Assembly: GCF_002127325.2 (NCBI RefSeq)
Contig: NC_035440.2
Span: 78,803,375 to 78,867,374, forward strand
Direction of reading: 5' to 3'
Length of the DNA stretch: 64,000 bases
Source of the DNA: Helianthus annuus
Taxonomy: Eukaryota > Streptophyta > Magnoliopsida > Asterales > Asteraceae
Each line of letters begins with the position of its first letter. Positions within the stretch are counted from its first letter, which is position 1. The translations under genes and the position numbers were made by a program. Positions 42,017 through 52,687 of the stretch are shown here, piece after piece. The notes under the pieces are model-generated. The model had not been told where the DNA came from. It did no database searches and saw only the letters and a program-made list of their open reading frames with translations.

Positions 42017-42051
42017 TGAGAGAGAGAGAGAGAGAGGGGGGGGGGGGGGGT
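42017..42051. repeat. GA/G simple repeat in the oxidase 5' UTR
   Basis: GTGAGAGAGAG followed by a long G-run; on the gene's strand this is a C-run and CTCTCT tract about 125-155 bp upstream of the ATG. CT-rich 5' UTRs are common in plant genes. Confidence 0.85.
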
Positions 42052-42095
42052 GAGTTTGGCACTTTGGTGTGTAAGAGTTTGAAACAAGAATCTAC

Positions 42096-42102
42096 ATTTA
42101 TA
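42096..42102 (-). promoter_or_regulatory. TATA box of the oxidase gene
   Basis: TATAAAT on the minus strand, about 200 bp upstream of the start codon, followed by sequence that would make a 170-base leader with the CT repeat. Confidence 0.6.
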
Positions 42103-42168
42103 GGGAACAACTGGAGAGGGTTTTGAGAGTCGTGTTGTTTTCAGGTTATCTTTATCTGAAAGAAGCAT

Positions 42169-42312
42169 AATTTATTATAACAAAAATGATAAGTTTAACA
42201 CCATGCAACTACTTTCGTTATGAATGATGGATGATATGTAAATAGTCTCAAAATGCACTTAATGCGAAGAGGTATGTCCCAAATCAAAAGTGTACTTAAT
42301 GCAAGATTCTTG
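42169..42312. other. Upstream region of the oxidase gene
   Basis: AT-rich, no gene. It contains two close copies of a CACTTAATGCG/TACTTAATGCA word. Confidence 0.4.
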
Positions 42313-42932
42313 GAGGACAGGCCGACAACCAGTACAAGCGAGTGCCCAGTTGGAACGAATAACCGCGTGCCACGTCATCTCTGGGACTGACGACACTAGA
42401 GGGGACAGAAAGAATATTACTCCTGGTCGGACAACTGGCGAGCACTAGCTAGCCGGTAGGCCTCCTCCTTCACCATTCTACGTCTATAAATGGAAGACTC
42501 CACCTCCAGGTTTAGGGATTCGATTTCTCACTCTCTTACTCTTAACACACACTTATCCTCAAAACAAATATTTATTCTCACACCGGAAGGTGGTCACAAG
42601 GAGAACCCCCATCTTCTCATCTTTGTGGCGGCCCGGAAGCGGACAACGCACACGTCCAAGGCCACCAAAGGGACGAGCACGTCGGTGGAGAGCACTCGAG
42701 CACCGAAGTCGCTAATGTCTTTGGTAGTGCTACTCAAGTAACCCAACAGATGCCTCCCTGCACACCAACCGCAAGCACGATCAACACGGTTTTCCTTTCA
42801 CTTATAGAAGGAGAAACACCAGCTTCATGGTATGCTAAGTCTCATGCAGTACTCAACATGGCGTACACGCAGATGTGCGCACAGGCGCAGTTCCCGATAC
42901 AAACACCAGTACAGCAAGTGCATGTGCAACAC
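42313..42932 (+). other. LTR-like or leader fragment of another retroelement
   Basis: GC-richer sequence with TATAAATG (42485-42492), a CT-rich leader and GGCGGCCCGGAAGCGG looks like an LTR promoter and leader. An open frame at 42750-42938 (SLIEGETPASWYAKSHA) could be a gag remnant. I cannot identify the family, and no LTR boundary is clear. It is cut at 42933 by the SIRE-like element. Confidence 0.35.
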
Positions 42933-43711
42933 TGTTAGGAAACTTTATTTGTAAGTATTGAAGAAAAGCCAATTCAGCTTGATCTATGAAGAAGATAAAG
43001 TCCTGAAGATCAAACAACAAGAAGAAACCAGATAGGACAACTGAAAAGAACAACATCTTCTTCAAAGAATCAGAAGTTGATCAAGAACTAGAGAAGATTA
43101 CCAGAAAAGGCCATTCTGATGGATCTGATGATATTTCTAATGAAATATCATCAGTTTCTGGCAATTCTGATCATCAGATTTTCTGATGATTTGTTCACCA
43201 GAATTTCTGATGAAGTGATTATCAGAAATTCTGATAAAACCCCACTTGTCTAAAATGAGTTCTACCCTGCCACAATAACCGAAGTAACTTGACATTATTC
43301 GATCTCATGATGACAAAGGCAACTTGATAATTGGATTCAATGAATATGTCAAGAAACTACTTTTTGCTGGACATATACATGAATAAACAAATGTTTATTC
43401 ATGTATCCGGGCTCTCTATAAATAGAAGGCTCATAAAGCAAAGGATAGTGAGTTAAGCCAAGCATTCAATACATACAACAAAACTCCATTGTCCTTTCAC
43501 CTCAGAATTACACAAGTATTCATTTGTAATAGATAATAATCTCACAATCACCTTGTAAACCATTTTGTTTCAAAGTGATATAAACTTGAAAATTCTGTAG
43601 GTCTTGTTTCTTGAAAGCCTGATTTCTATTTCCGCACACTATTTTCATATTTGTTGATATCACTTGCCATATTACGTGAAAAGAAGCTTTTATGTCTAAC
43701 TAGGACCAACA
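42933..43711 (+). repeat. SIRE-like 5' LTR, 779 bp
   Basis: It begins TGTTAGGAAAC and ends GGACCAACA. It contains at least eight TCATCAGA/TCTGATGA words between 43118 and 43240 and a TATAAATA at about 43418-43425. Confidence 0.85.
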
Positions 43712-43713
43712 AT

Positions 43714-43725
43714 TGGTGTCAGAGC
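43714..43725 (+). promoter_or_regulatory. Primer binding site, tRNA-iMet type
   Basis: TGGTGTCAGAGC differs from the usual TGGTATCAGAGC by one base and sits two bases after the LTR. Confidence 0.8.
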
Positions 43726-43780
43726 AGATTGAATAAATCATTTTCAAACGATCAATTGCTTATCTTCTTTTTCTCTAAAT

Positions 43781-45067
43781 ATGGCAAACTTTCAAACATG
43801 GAATAATGCTTTCAACATTGGTTCAATGTCTAAACCTCCGACCTTGGTCAGAGAGGAATACCCACAATGGAAAATCAGGATGGTCAACTTCCTTAATGGA
43901 CATGACCGAGCTCTGTTACAAACCATTGAAAGGGGTCCACATATACCAACAACTGAAATACCAGCTATTCCAGCAACTGATCAATCACCAGGAATCCCTG
44001 CCTCCCGGGCTCCTAAAAGTGAAAATCTTTGTAGCCCAGAAGACAATGATCTGGTTGCTACAGATGAAAGGGCAAAATCACTTTTAATAATGGCTCTTCC
44101 TAATGACATATTCTCTCAAGTTGATGCATGTGCATCGGCCAAAGAGATATGGGATCAGTTGAAAAATCTTTGTGAAGGAGGGGAAAGGATGAAAAGAAAC
44201 AAAAGAACAAACTATGTTTGCTCCTATGAGAGATTCAAAAGTTTACTAAATGAAAAACTATGTGAACCATATCACAGATTTGCAAAACTTTTGAATGAGC
44301 TAAACAAATTTGGGATTATAAAATCAAATGATGAAAGGAATATAAAATTTCTGGATGCCCTGTCTAGAGAATGGAAAAGTCTTACCATGACTTTGTCCTC
44401 TACTTTAGAGCTAGGTAATATGCGTCTTCATGACTTATATAGCATTCTGGTCCCCAGAGAAGATGAGATATTTGAAGAATCAAATCAGAGAGGGGGATCT
44501 TTAGCTTTAATTTCAAACTCACAAAGAACACCTACCAATGATCCACAAACCTCAAACAGTCAAAATTCTGAAAATTCTGATACATCATCAGATTTTTCAG
44601 CTTTTGCTGAAGCAATTGCACTGCTCAACAAAACTTTTGAGCAGAGGTTAAGGGGAGGTGGCCAAAGATACCTGAAAAGTGATAAAGGGAGGATGGAAGG
44701 AAGATCTAGGGATGAAGGAAGATCAAAGGATAAGGGAAAAGCTGAAGTTGTGTGTTACAAATGTAAACTAAAGGGTCACTATGCATCAGAGTGCAAAACC
44801 AAGAAACTGAAGGATGTTGCATACTATGAGACGAAGCTGGAAGCAGCAAAGAAGCAACAACAAGTCAGTTTGATAGCAGGGACAGATACATGGTTGTCAG
44901 ATGACTCTTCTGATGATGAAGAAGAAGAGATGGCTAACTTCTGCCTCATGGCACTTTCTGATGAACTACCTGAAACATCCGAACATAAGGTAAATCTAGA
45001 TAATCTTGACCTTGAACACAAATTAAACAAACTCATGTCAGATTTTCTAAGTCTGCAAGATAAATAG
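43781..45067 (+). CDS. SIRE-like gag
   Basis: A 428-residue open frame begins MANFQTWNNAFNIG. It has the copia gag domain (PPTLVREEYPQWKIRMVNFL, then AKEIWDQLKNLCEGG), a charged linker and a zinc knuckle CYKCKLKGHYASEC (about residues 326-340), followed by an acidic DDSSDDEEEE segment. It stops at TAG 45065-45067, after which coiled-coil-like gag sequence continues (about 45068-45760), so this gag is probably shortened by a nonsense change. Confidence 0.85.
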   Translation: MANFQTWNNAFNIGSMSKPPTLVREEYPQWKIRMVNFLNGHDRALLQTIERGPHIPTTEIPAIPATDQSPGIPASRAPKSENLCSPEDNDLVATDERAKSLLIMALPNDIFSQVDACASAKEIWDQLKNLCEGGERMKRNKRTNYVCSYERFKSLLNEKLCEPYHRFAKLLNELNKFGIIKSNDERNIKFLDALSREWKSLTMTLSSTLELGNMRLHDLYSILVPREDEIFEESNQRGGSLALISNSQRTPTNDPQTSNSQNSENSDTSSDFSAFAEAIALLNKTFEQRLRGGGQRYLKSDKGRMEGRSRDEGRSKDKGKAEVVCYKCKLKGHYASECKTKKLKDVAYYETKLEAAKKQQQVSLIAGTDTWLSDDSSDDEEEEMANFCLMALSDELPETSEHKVNLDNLDLEHKLNKLMSDFLSLQDK

Positions 45068-48000
45068 AAATCAGATAGTAAAAAATCTGATGAGTTGCAA
45101 AGAACTATGAATAAAGTTATACTTGAAAACTAGTTACTGATAGAAGAAAGCTTAGATCACAGAGAAAAAATTGAATTTTATGAAAAGGAAAGAAAAGACT
45201 TACACAAGAAAATTCATGATAAAGAAATAAATGTAAAGGGTTTTCAACAAGCAAAGGAATTCATTAACTTTATTGAAACAACACCAAAGAACATAGGTGA
45301 GGGTTTAGGGTATGTCAAAACAAGTGAAATTAGACCCACCACCTTTGTGAAAGCAACACATCAGATTTCTGATAAATTTACATCAGAATCTGATTCTGAA
45401 TCATGCAGATCAATAAGTTCTGAGAACTCTTTTGAAATCTCAAAACTCAACTTAAAAGCAAAAAGGAGTGAATCCAAACAAAAGTGTTTAAAAACTCCAG
45501 AAGTGATTCACTCAATATTTCAAAGTTATCCAACAATTCCATCACAAGTAGAGAAATCAGAGAATTTTGATAAAGAAACTTGTATGTGTGTTGACATTCT
45601 GAAGCTTGTTCAACACCATCTCCAAATAAAAATTGAAAAATCTGTTCATGGCTCAGCATGCAACAAATGTTCTGATGAAAGTTCATCAAAAGAAGATAAT
45701 CTAATTAAAATCTCATCAGAAAAAGTACCCAAGCAAGTCTGGGTACCAAAAACCCTCTAATTTTTCCATTTCAGGACCATCATGTGCAGCAGATCTGGTT
45801 CTACGATTCTGGAAGCTCCAAGCACAGACTGGGGACAGGAGCTTACTCAGTAATTTTGTTTCAAAACTGGGTAAAATGGTTAATTTTGGGGATGGAGTAA
45901 ACAGGAGGATTTTGGGGTATGGATGTTTGACCATAGAAAAAGTAGCCTATGTAGAAGGCTTAAAGTACAATCTGCTAAGTTGTGGTCAATTCTGTGATAA
46001 ATATTTTCAGGTAACCTTTTTACCAGAAAAATGCTTGTTAATTGGTATGGATGATAATAAGATCTACTTAAGTGGAAAAAGAATAAAATATTCAATCTAC
46101 TATTATGATTTTAAAGAGGAAAACGAACATCCAAAATTGTGTTTATTTTCAAAAATTAACAAAGGTAGTAGTTGGTTGTGGCACAAAAGGTTAGCCCACT
46201 TAAACTTTAAAAATTTGAGCAAATTAGCAAGCAAATGACTGGTAAAAGGATTACCTTTCATATCCTCAAAGAATGATAAAATCTGTGAAGCTTGTGAAAT
46301 GGGTAAATCTAAAAGAAGCTCACACAAAACAATTTCTGAATCTTCAATAACACAAAATTTAGAACTTTTGCATATGGATCTTTGTGGACCCACAAGCACT
46401 GAAAGCTTTTCTGGAAAAAAGTACATACTTGTCATTGTAGATGATTTTTCCAGATACACATGTGTAGAGTTTTTAAGAAAGAAAAGTGAAACTCCTGATC
46501 TGATCATAAATTTTATCAGAAAAATTGAAAATCTATTAAAATTGACAGTTAGAAGGATCAGAACAGACAATGGAACAAAATTTAAGAATTCAAAAGTTGA
46601 GAGCTTCCTTGTAAGCAAAGGAATCTCTCATGACTTTTTTGCTCCAAGATCACCCCAACAGAAAGGAGTGGTAGAAAGGAGGAATAGAACCTTAGTGGAA
46701 GCAGCTAGAACAATGCTTGCTCATGCAAAACTGCCCACTCATTTTTGGACAGAGGCAATAGCAAATGCTTGTTTTACCCAGAACAGGTCTATAATCAACA
46801 AAAGACATAATAAAACACCCTACAACATTATAAATGGAAGAATTCCAACTGTAAAATTTTTGCACATATTTGGTTGTTGATGTTTTGTTTTTAATGACTT
46901 TGAAAGTCTTGAGAAATTTGACAAAATAGCGGAAAAGGGTATTTTTCTTGGTTATTCAATGTCCTCAAAAGCATATAGAATTTTTATTCTAAACACAAGG
47001 ACAATCAGAGAAAGTTTATATGTATCTTTTGATGATTCATCAGAAACAGAATTTTCTGATGAATATATGAAGGAAATAAACCTTTCTGGTAAACAATTTC
47101 TGAATCTTCAATAACACAAAATTTAGAACTTTTGCATATGGATCTTTGTGGACCCACAAGCACTGAAAGCTTTTCTGGAAAAAAAGTACATACTTGTCAT
47201 TGTAGATGATTTTTCCAGATACACATGTGTAGAGTTTTTAAGAAAGAAAAGTGAAACTCCTGATCTGATCATAAATTTTATCAGAAAAATTGAAAATCTG
47301 TTAAAATTGACAGTTAGAAGGATCAGAACAGACAATGGAACAGAATTTAAGAATTCAAAAGTTGAGAGCTTCCTTGTAAGCAAAGGAATCTCTCATGACT
47401 TTTCTGCTCCAAGATCACCCCAACAGAAAGGAGTGGTAGAAAGGAGGAATAGAACCTTAGTGGAAGCAGCTAGAACAATGCTTGCTCATGCAAAACTGCC
47501 CACTCATTTTTGGACAGAGGCAATAGCAAATGCTTGTTTTACCCAGAACAGGTCTATAATCAACAAAAGACATAATAAAACACCCTACAACATTATAAAT
47601 GGAAGAATTCCAACTGTAAAATTTTTGCACATATTTGGTTGTTGATGTTTTGTTTTTAATGACTTTGAAAGTCTTGAGAAATTTGACAAAAAAGCGGAAA
47701 AGGGTATTTTTCTTGGTTATTCAATGTCCTCAAAAGCATATAGAATTTTTATTCTAAACACAAGGACAATCAGAGAAAGTTTATATGTATCTTTTGATGA
47801 TTCATCAGAAACAGAAGTTTCTGATGAATATATGAAGGAAATAAACCTTTCTGGTAAACAAGAAAAACTTGAACATCGTTTAGAAATGATAACAGAAGAT
47901 TTCCTAGAACATGATCAATATCTCACAAACAAATCTATAGATAATTCATGTGCTAACCCTGCAGAACAAATGGAAAATGTATCAGAAACCTTGAATCGGA

Positions 48001-49891
48001 ACAATGAAAACACTTCTGACAATCAAAATTCTGATACATTCCATACAACTGAGGCAAATGTTCAGGGGGAAACTTCAAATCCATCAGAACCAACAACTTT
48101 TCACAACAAGTTAAGATGGATAAAAGGACATGTTCATACTGACATCATTGGAAATCCAGAAGATGGTGTGAGAACAAGATCTGCAACAACACATGAGTGT
48201 GCTTTTGCTGGGTTCTTAAGCAAGATAGAACCCAAGTCTGTCGAATAAACTCTTAGTGACTCAGACTGGATACAAGCAATGCAAAAGAGCTTGATCAGTT
48301 TAAAAAGAGTAAGGTATGGGATCTGGTGCCAAAGCCAAATGATAAATCAGTCATAGGCTCAAAATGCGTATTTTGAAACAAATCAGATGAAAGTGGCATA
48401 ATAACCAGGAATAAAGCAAGGTTAGTGGTCAAAGGTTATTGTCAACAAGAAGGTATTAACTATGATGAAACCTTTGCACCAGTAGCTAGATTAGAAGCAA
48501 TAAGAATCTTTCTTGCTTATGCTGCATCCAATGACTTCAAAGTATATCAAATGGATGTGAAATCTGCTTTCCTGAATGGTAAGATTGAGGAAGAAGTTTA
48601 TGTGCATCAGCCTGAAGGCTTTGTTGATCCTAAATTTCAAAACCATGTTTATAAATTAAACAAAGCCTTGTATGGTTTGAAGCAAGCTCCTAGAGCATGT
48701 TATGAAACACTTTCAAATTTCTTACTCAATTCTGGCTTCACAAAAGGTACTATTGACACAACTCTTTTTCTTTAAACACACAAAGGTTACACTTTCTTAG
48801 TCCAAATTTACGTTGATGACATTATATTTGGATCAACAAATGAAAAATTTTGCAAAAAGTTTCAAAAATTGATGACCAGCCACTTTAGCTGAGCATGATG
48901 GGTGAGTTAACCTTTTTCTTAGGTTTACAAGTCAAGCAAAGAAATGATGCTATATTTTTTTAGTCAATCTAAGTATGTGAAAACAATTTTGAACAAATAC
49001 TCACTGGAAAATTGTTCAGTCTCAAAAACTCCCATGGCAACAGGGAACAAACTTGATTCCGATAAAGAAGGAACAAGTGTAGATATTAAAACCTATAGGG
49101 GGATGATAGGATCATTGTTATACTTAATTGTAATCAGACCAGACATTATGTTTGCTAAATGCTTTTTGGCCAGATATCAATGCAATCCTAAAGAATCTCA
49201 CCTAAAAGCAGTCAAAAGGGTTTTTAAATATCTAAAAGGCACATCAGAACTTGGTCTCTGGTATCCTAAGGATACAAATCTTAAAGAAATTGCATACACA
49301 GATGCAGATTATGCAGTGTGCATGATTGACAGAAAGAGTACATCTGGTGCATGTCAAATCTTAGGTGAAAAGTTGGTATGTTGGGCAAGTAAGAAACAAA
49401 ACTGTGTTGCAACATCAATGGCTAAATCTGAATATGTAGCAGCAACAAGTTGCTGTTCACAAGTGTTGTGGATGCAAACTCAGCTGAAGGATTATGGAGT
49501 AAATCTGACAAAGATACCCATTCTATGTGACTCAAAGAGTGCAACTGCAATAACAGAGAATCCAGTTCATCACCCTAGAACCAAGCACACAGATGTCAGA
49601 TATCACTTCATAAAGGATCATGTTGAAAAAGGTAACATAGAAATGTACTTTGTTCCAACAGAAAACCAAATTGCTGACATTTTTATAAAACCTCTTGATG
49701 AAAAGATACACACTTTTCTAATCAGCAAACTTGGCATGGTTAACATAAAAGATGAAGATGCTTCAGAAAACAATAAGTCACAAACTGAAAACCAAACTGA
49801 CAATCAGGGTGGAAATTCTGATAATCAAAGAACGAAACAACGATTTCTGATAAAGAAGTCCATCAATCTGATGGAATATCAGGAAATCTGA
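45068..49891 (+). pseudogene. SIRE-like pol: protease, integrase, RT and RNase H, multiply broken
   Basis: Protease WFYDSGSSKH is at about 45793-45822. The pre-integrase block reads WLWHKRLAHLNFKNLSKLAS. The integrase core (LHMDLCGPTS, RRIRTDNGT, SPQQKGVVERRNRT) appears twice because of a tandem duplication (46327-47855). RT follows with [30 protein letters not shown] and YVDD (48809-48820), then RNase H with YTDADYAV, RKSTSGACQ and DSKSATAI. There are stops or frameshifts at about 46236, 46878, 47643, 48246, 48376, 48775 and 48890. The 3' end reads NLMEYQEI. Confidence 0.85.
46327..47855 (+). repeat. 764-bp tandem duplication within the integrase
   Basis: Copy 1 is 46327-47090 and copy 2 is 47091-47855, one base longer in an A-run (GGAAAAAAAGTA). 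Both begin AAACAATTTCTG and both contain the same TGA after HIFGC. The copies differ at only a handful of positions. The join has the short homology AAACAA. Confidence 0.92.
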
Positions 49892-50432
49892 TGAACCACT
49901 AGAAAATCTGATGAATCATCAGAAATTCTGATAATTCATTAGAAAATCAGTTAAAACATCAGAATCACCACTGATCATCAGAAAATTTCATGAATTTATC
50001 ATCTTTATTCATATATCATAATTGTATAAAAACATAACTGTAGATAATCTGTTTTTGAATTTTTTTCTTCTTTGTTTATAATAAAAAAAATCAAAAATGG
50101 GAAAAGTAACTTACTTTAAGATAAATTCAAAGCCCGGCATAGGGAAAATCAACCGTCACAGCAGGTAAATTTTTGCAGAAAATTGATTTATCTTCTACTT
50201 CCAACACATGCAACGTCATCTTTTCATAAGATAGCACAGAGACACGAAAGCATGAAAATTATTAGTGGCTATAATAGTAGCCGCCTACTTATTCAATGCT
50301 TACTCAGAAATGGGGGCTTCAAACTCTGCCATATACCCACTGCACCAGATTTTGTCTTAAATGAAGAGATAGAAATGGAAAAGAAAATCTTTAGTTGTTA
50401 ATACCATTATTGGCATAACTATCACTTTCATC
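49892..50432 (+). other. SIRE-like 3' region with TCATCAGA words
   Basis: No gene; several copies of TCATCAGAAAATCTGATGA-like words (49880-49985), then AT-rich sequence leading to a TATA box at 50433. Confidence 0.6.
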
Positions 50433-50440
50433 TATAAATA
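50433..50440 (+). promoter_or_regulatory. TATA box upstream of 3' ORF A
   Basis: TATAAATA lies 91 bp before the ATG at 50524, with a C/T/A-rich leader (CTTTCTTCATCTCAACAACC). It may drive a separate transcript of the 3' ORF. Confidence 0.5.
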
Positions 50441-50523
50441 TTAATAACTCTTGAAGACTTTCTTCATCTCAACAACCTACTCTTCAAACCATTTTCAGTA
50501 AATTTAACTTTCAAAAACCTCAT

Positions 50524-51219
50524 ATGGCGAAAGAAATAAGAACCGAGCACTTTCCTCTCATTCTTCACAAAACACACAACCTTAGACTTAGGTCAAAACT
50601 GGAAGGTCCTGCATGGGAAGATTGCAAGTATAAGTACAACATGATAAAGCAAAGTCCTTTGGGCCATGCTATATCAACACATATCACAATCTATCCTGAA
50701 CTCCTTCAAGAGTTTTGGTGGAATGCAGAAACCGTCTACAGTGGCACCAACATGTGGATACAAAGCCAGGTGATGGGCTTTACAATCATCATGAAGGAGG
50801 AAACTCTTAGGGATGCCCTCCAATTGGGTGATGATCCAGACACCACCTTCTTCCCAAGGGAAATGTTGGAAGAAACTCTAAAGGATATGGGTTATCGCAC
50901 ACCCAATGTTTCAAGGCAGATCAACAAGTCTAGATTCATTCAACCATTCCAATACTTAGTAACATAGCTCAGTGTCTACTTCTCAAAGAAGATTGGACAC
51001 TTCAATGAGTTGTCTTACAAGATGATGGAGGTGGAACATGCAGTTGTACAAGAGAAACCGTACAACTTCTCCAAGTTTCTCATGAGAAACTTGGAATCAA
51101 ACATGCACACCCGTCAACCTTTTCTGATCCACCCTTGCTTTGTGACTAAGGTGATAACAAGTCAGCTGGACTTCGGAGGTGTAAGAAGCCGGTACCCAAT
51201 GGCCCAGGTGGTTTTATAA
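50524..51219 (+). pseudogene. SIRE-like 3' ORF A (env-position protein)
   Basis: The ATG at 50524 begins MAKEIRTEHFPLILHKTHNL, then SPLGHAISTHITIYPELLQEFW, MGFTIIMKEETLRDALQLGD and RFIQPFQYL. A TAG at 50965-50967 interrupts, but the same frame continues VYFSKKIGHFNELSYKMMEV to a TAA at 51217-51219. Similar proteins accompany SIRE-type pol in composite plants. The block resembles a plant-mobile-domain-like fold; the function is unknown. It has no signal peptide or membrane segment that I can see. Confidence 0.7.
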
Positions 51220-52268
51220 GAAAACTTAAATGTTCCCTCCCTTGTTCCATCACCTAATCACAGTGGACAAAGGACCTACCTATGGTTGTATATTAAAGTA
51301 TCTATAATGAGTAGTTTTGTTTTGTTGTAATTTTTTTTGTTTTGTTTGAAAAGAATATATTTGCTTTATGTTTTCTCAAAAAAAAAAAAAAAACATCACA
51401 ATAGATCTAGGGGGAAGTAAAATAGCATATCTGATAAAATCAGGAAAAATCTGATGAAGTTCAAGGAAATCTAATGGATCTGATGAAACATCAGAAAATT
51501 TGATGATTCTTCAGAAAATCTGATGATTCATCAGATAGTCTGATAAATCATCAGAAAATCTGTTAATACATCAGAAAAGTCTTAAGATAACCAGAAAGAC
51601 TAATAAATCAACAAAAAAATGTGAAGAAATATCAGTTATTATTGCTTAAAAGCAGATTCAAAGAAACTTGTGACAAAAAAAAAATTCATAAAAGTTTCTG
51701 TCAAGAATTAAATTCTTTCTGGTTAAACAATCTTAAAAGGAATAAAAACAATAATGATGTGAAATTTTTTACAACAAACACTCCTTGAAGATCAAGAGCA
51801 AAGATTTGAAGTTCAGAAATGCTATGTAAGTAATATCTTCAAAACCTTACATATTCCCTCTCATCTCAAAAAAGGGGGGGGGGGGGATGATTCAATCTCT
51901 AAATATGAATCCAATGAATTCTGATGAAGTATGGAGAAAATCCAACACTCAAAAGTTTTATTCAAAGATTTTCTGATACTCATCATTAAAAGGACAAGTT
52001 GGGAACAAAGTCAGTTTCAAAAAGGATTTTTATTGGACCTTTTTTAAGGGAGGTCCCATAGAAAGAAAAGGTGCAAGTTGGATGCTTATGTTTATCAGTT
52101 AAATCTCTGATTTTTAATAAAAGATTTGCAATAAAATTTAAGGAGATATACCAAGGGTTTTAAAAATGGATGTTTCCTAAACGGATTAAAACATCATTAA
52201 GGTGTCATAAACCACCTTAAATATAAACAACCCACGAAAAACACTCAAAAATCTCTGTCTCAAAACAC
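51220..52268 (+). other. Spacer between the two 3' ORFs
   Basis: No gene. It has an A-run (51377-51393), further ATCAGAAAATCTGAT words (51430-51580), an A/G-rich tract with a G-run (about 51870-51888) and the purine-rich CTAGGGGGAAGT (51407-51418). Confidence 0.55.
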
Positions 52269-52276
52269 TATAAATA
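52269..52276 (+). promoter_or_regulatory. TATA box upstream of 3' ORF B
   Basis: TATAAATA lies 101 bp before the ATG at 52370, followed by a C/T-rich leader (CCACCTCCAACCTTCTTCC). Confidence 0.5.
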
Positions 52277-52369
52277 CATCTTTCAAAGACAGAGAATTCC
52301 ACCTCCAACCTTCTTCCTCAAAAGCAAAAACCCTAAAAACCCTTTTTCGAAGCAAAAACTCAATTCTCC

Positions 52370-52687
52370 ATGGCTGCAATCAACATCAACATGCCACCAG
52401 TTGAACACTCTGTTCAATTCATCACTGAAGCTGAATTCCTACCATTGAAGAGCAACAATGAAGCCATGAACAACAACATAGAAGAATATGACACAAAGTG
52501 CCAAATTTTGATTGAATTTCTGACAAGATGTCCTATAGCTCAAGCTCTTACAAAGACCAAAGAGGTACCAGAAAAACTTATACAACAAGTGGTGAAGACA
52601 CTCAAACTCTCAAATCCAAACGAGCTTACAGCACATGTATGGGGAGATATCTTCATTGCAATCACACCAGAGAAGATAAGGGAATGT
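52370..52687 (+). pseudogene. SIRE-like 3' ORF B, truncated by the Tekay insertion
   Basis: The frame starts MAAININMPPVEHSVQFITE and reaches WGDIFIAITPEKIREC, where the Tekay LTR begins (the few extra codons to 52735 are LTR sequence). Its RCPIAQALT, KLIQQVVKTL and IFIAITPEKIREC pattern parallels ORF A, suggesting that the two 3' ORFs are paralogues. The rest should continue after the Tekay element, outside the window. Confidence 0.6.

Larger units (their letters stand above)
42933..52687 (+). mobile_element. SIRE/Maximus-like Ty1/copia element, cut by a Tekay insertion
   Basis: The 779-bp 5' LTR (TGTTAGG to CCAACA) is followed by a copia primer site, a long gag with zinc knuckle, an extended pol and two additional 3' ORFs, as in SIRE-lineage elements. 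The left TSD would be AACAC (42928-42932). The element is interrupted at 52688 within the second 3' ORF, so its remainder and 3' LTR should lie beyond the Tekay element, right of the window. Pol has many stops and an internal tandem duplication. ATCAGAAATTCTGAT-type words are scattered through the LTR, gag and 3' region. Confidence 0.88.

Noticed and set aside
41896..42168. Upstream extension of the oxidase exon 1 frame
   Set aside because: It is Ser/Leu/His low complexity from the CT repeat and crosses the TATA box; the Met of MEGSP fits the family start.
43281..43320. Possible tRNA or other structured RNA genes in spacers
   Set aside because: No cloverleaf or internal A/B box set was visible by eye anywhere in the window.
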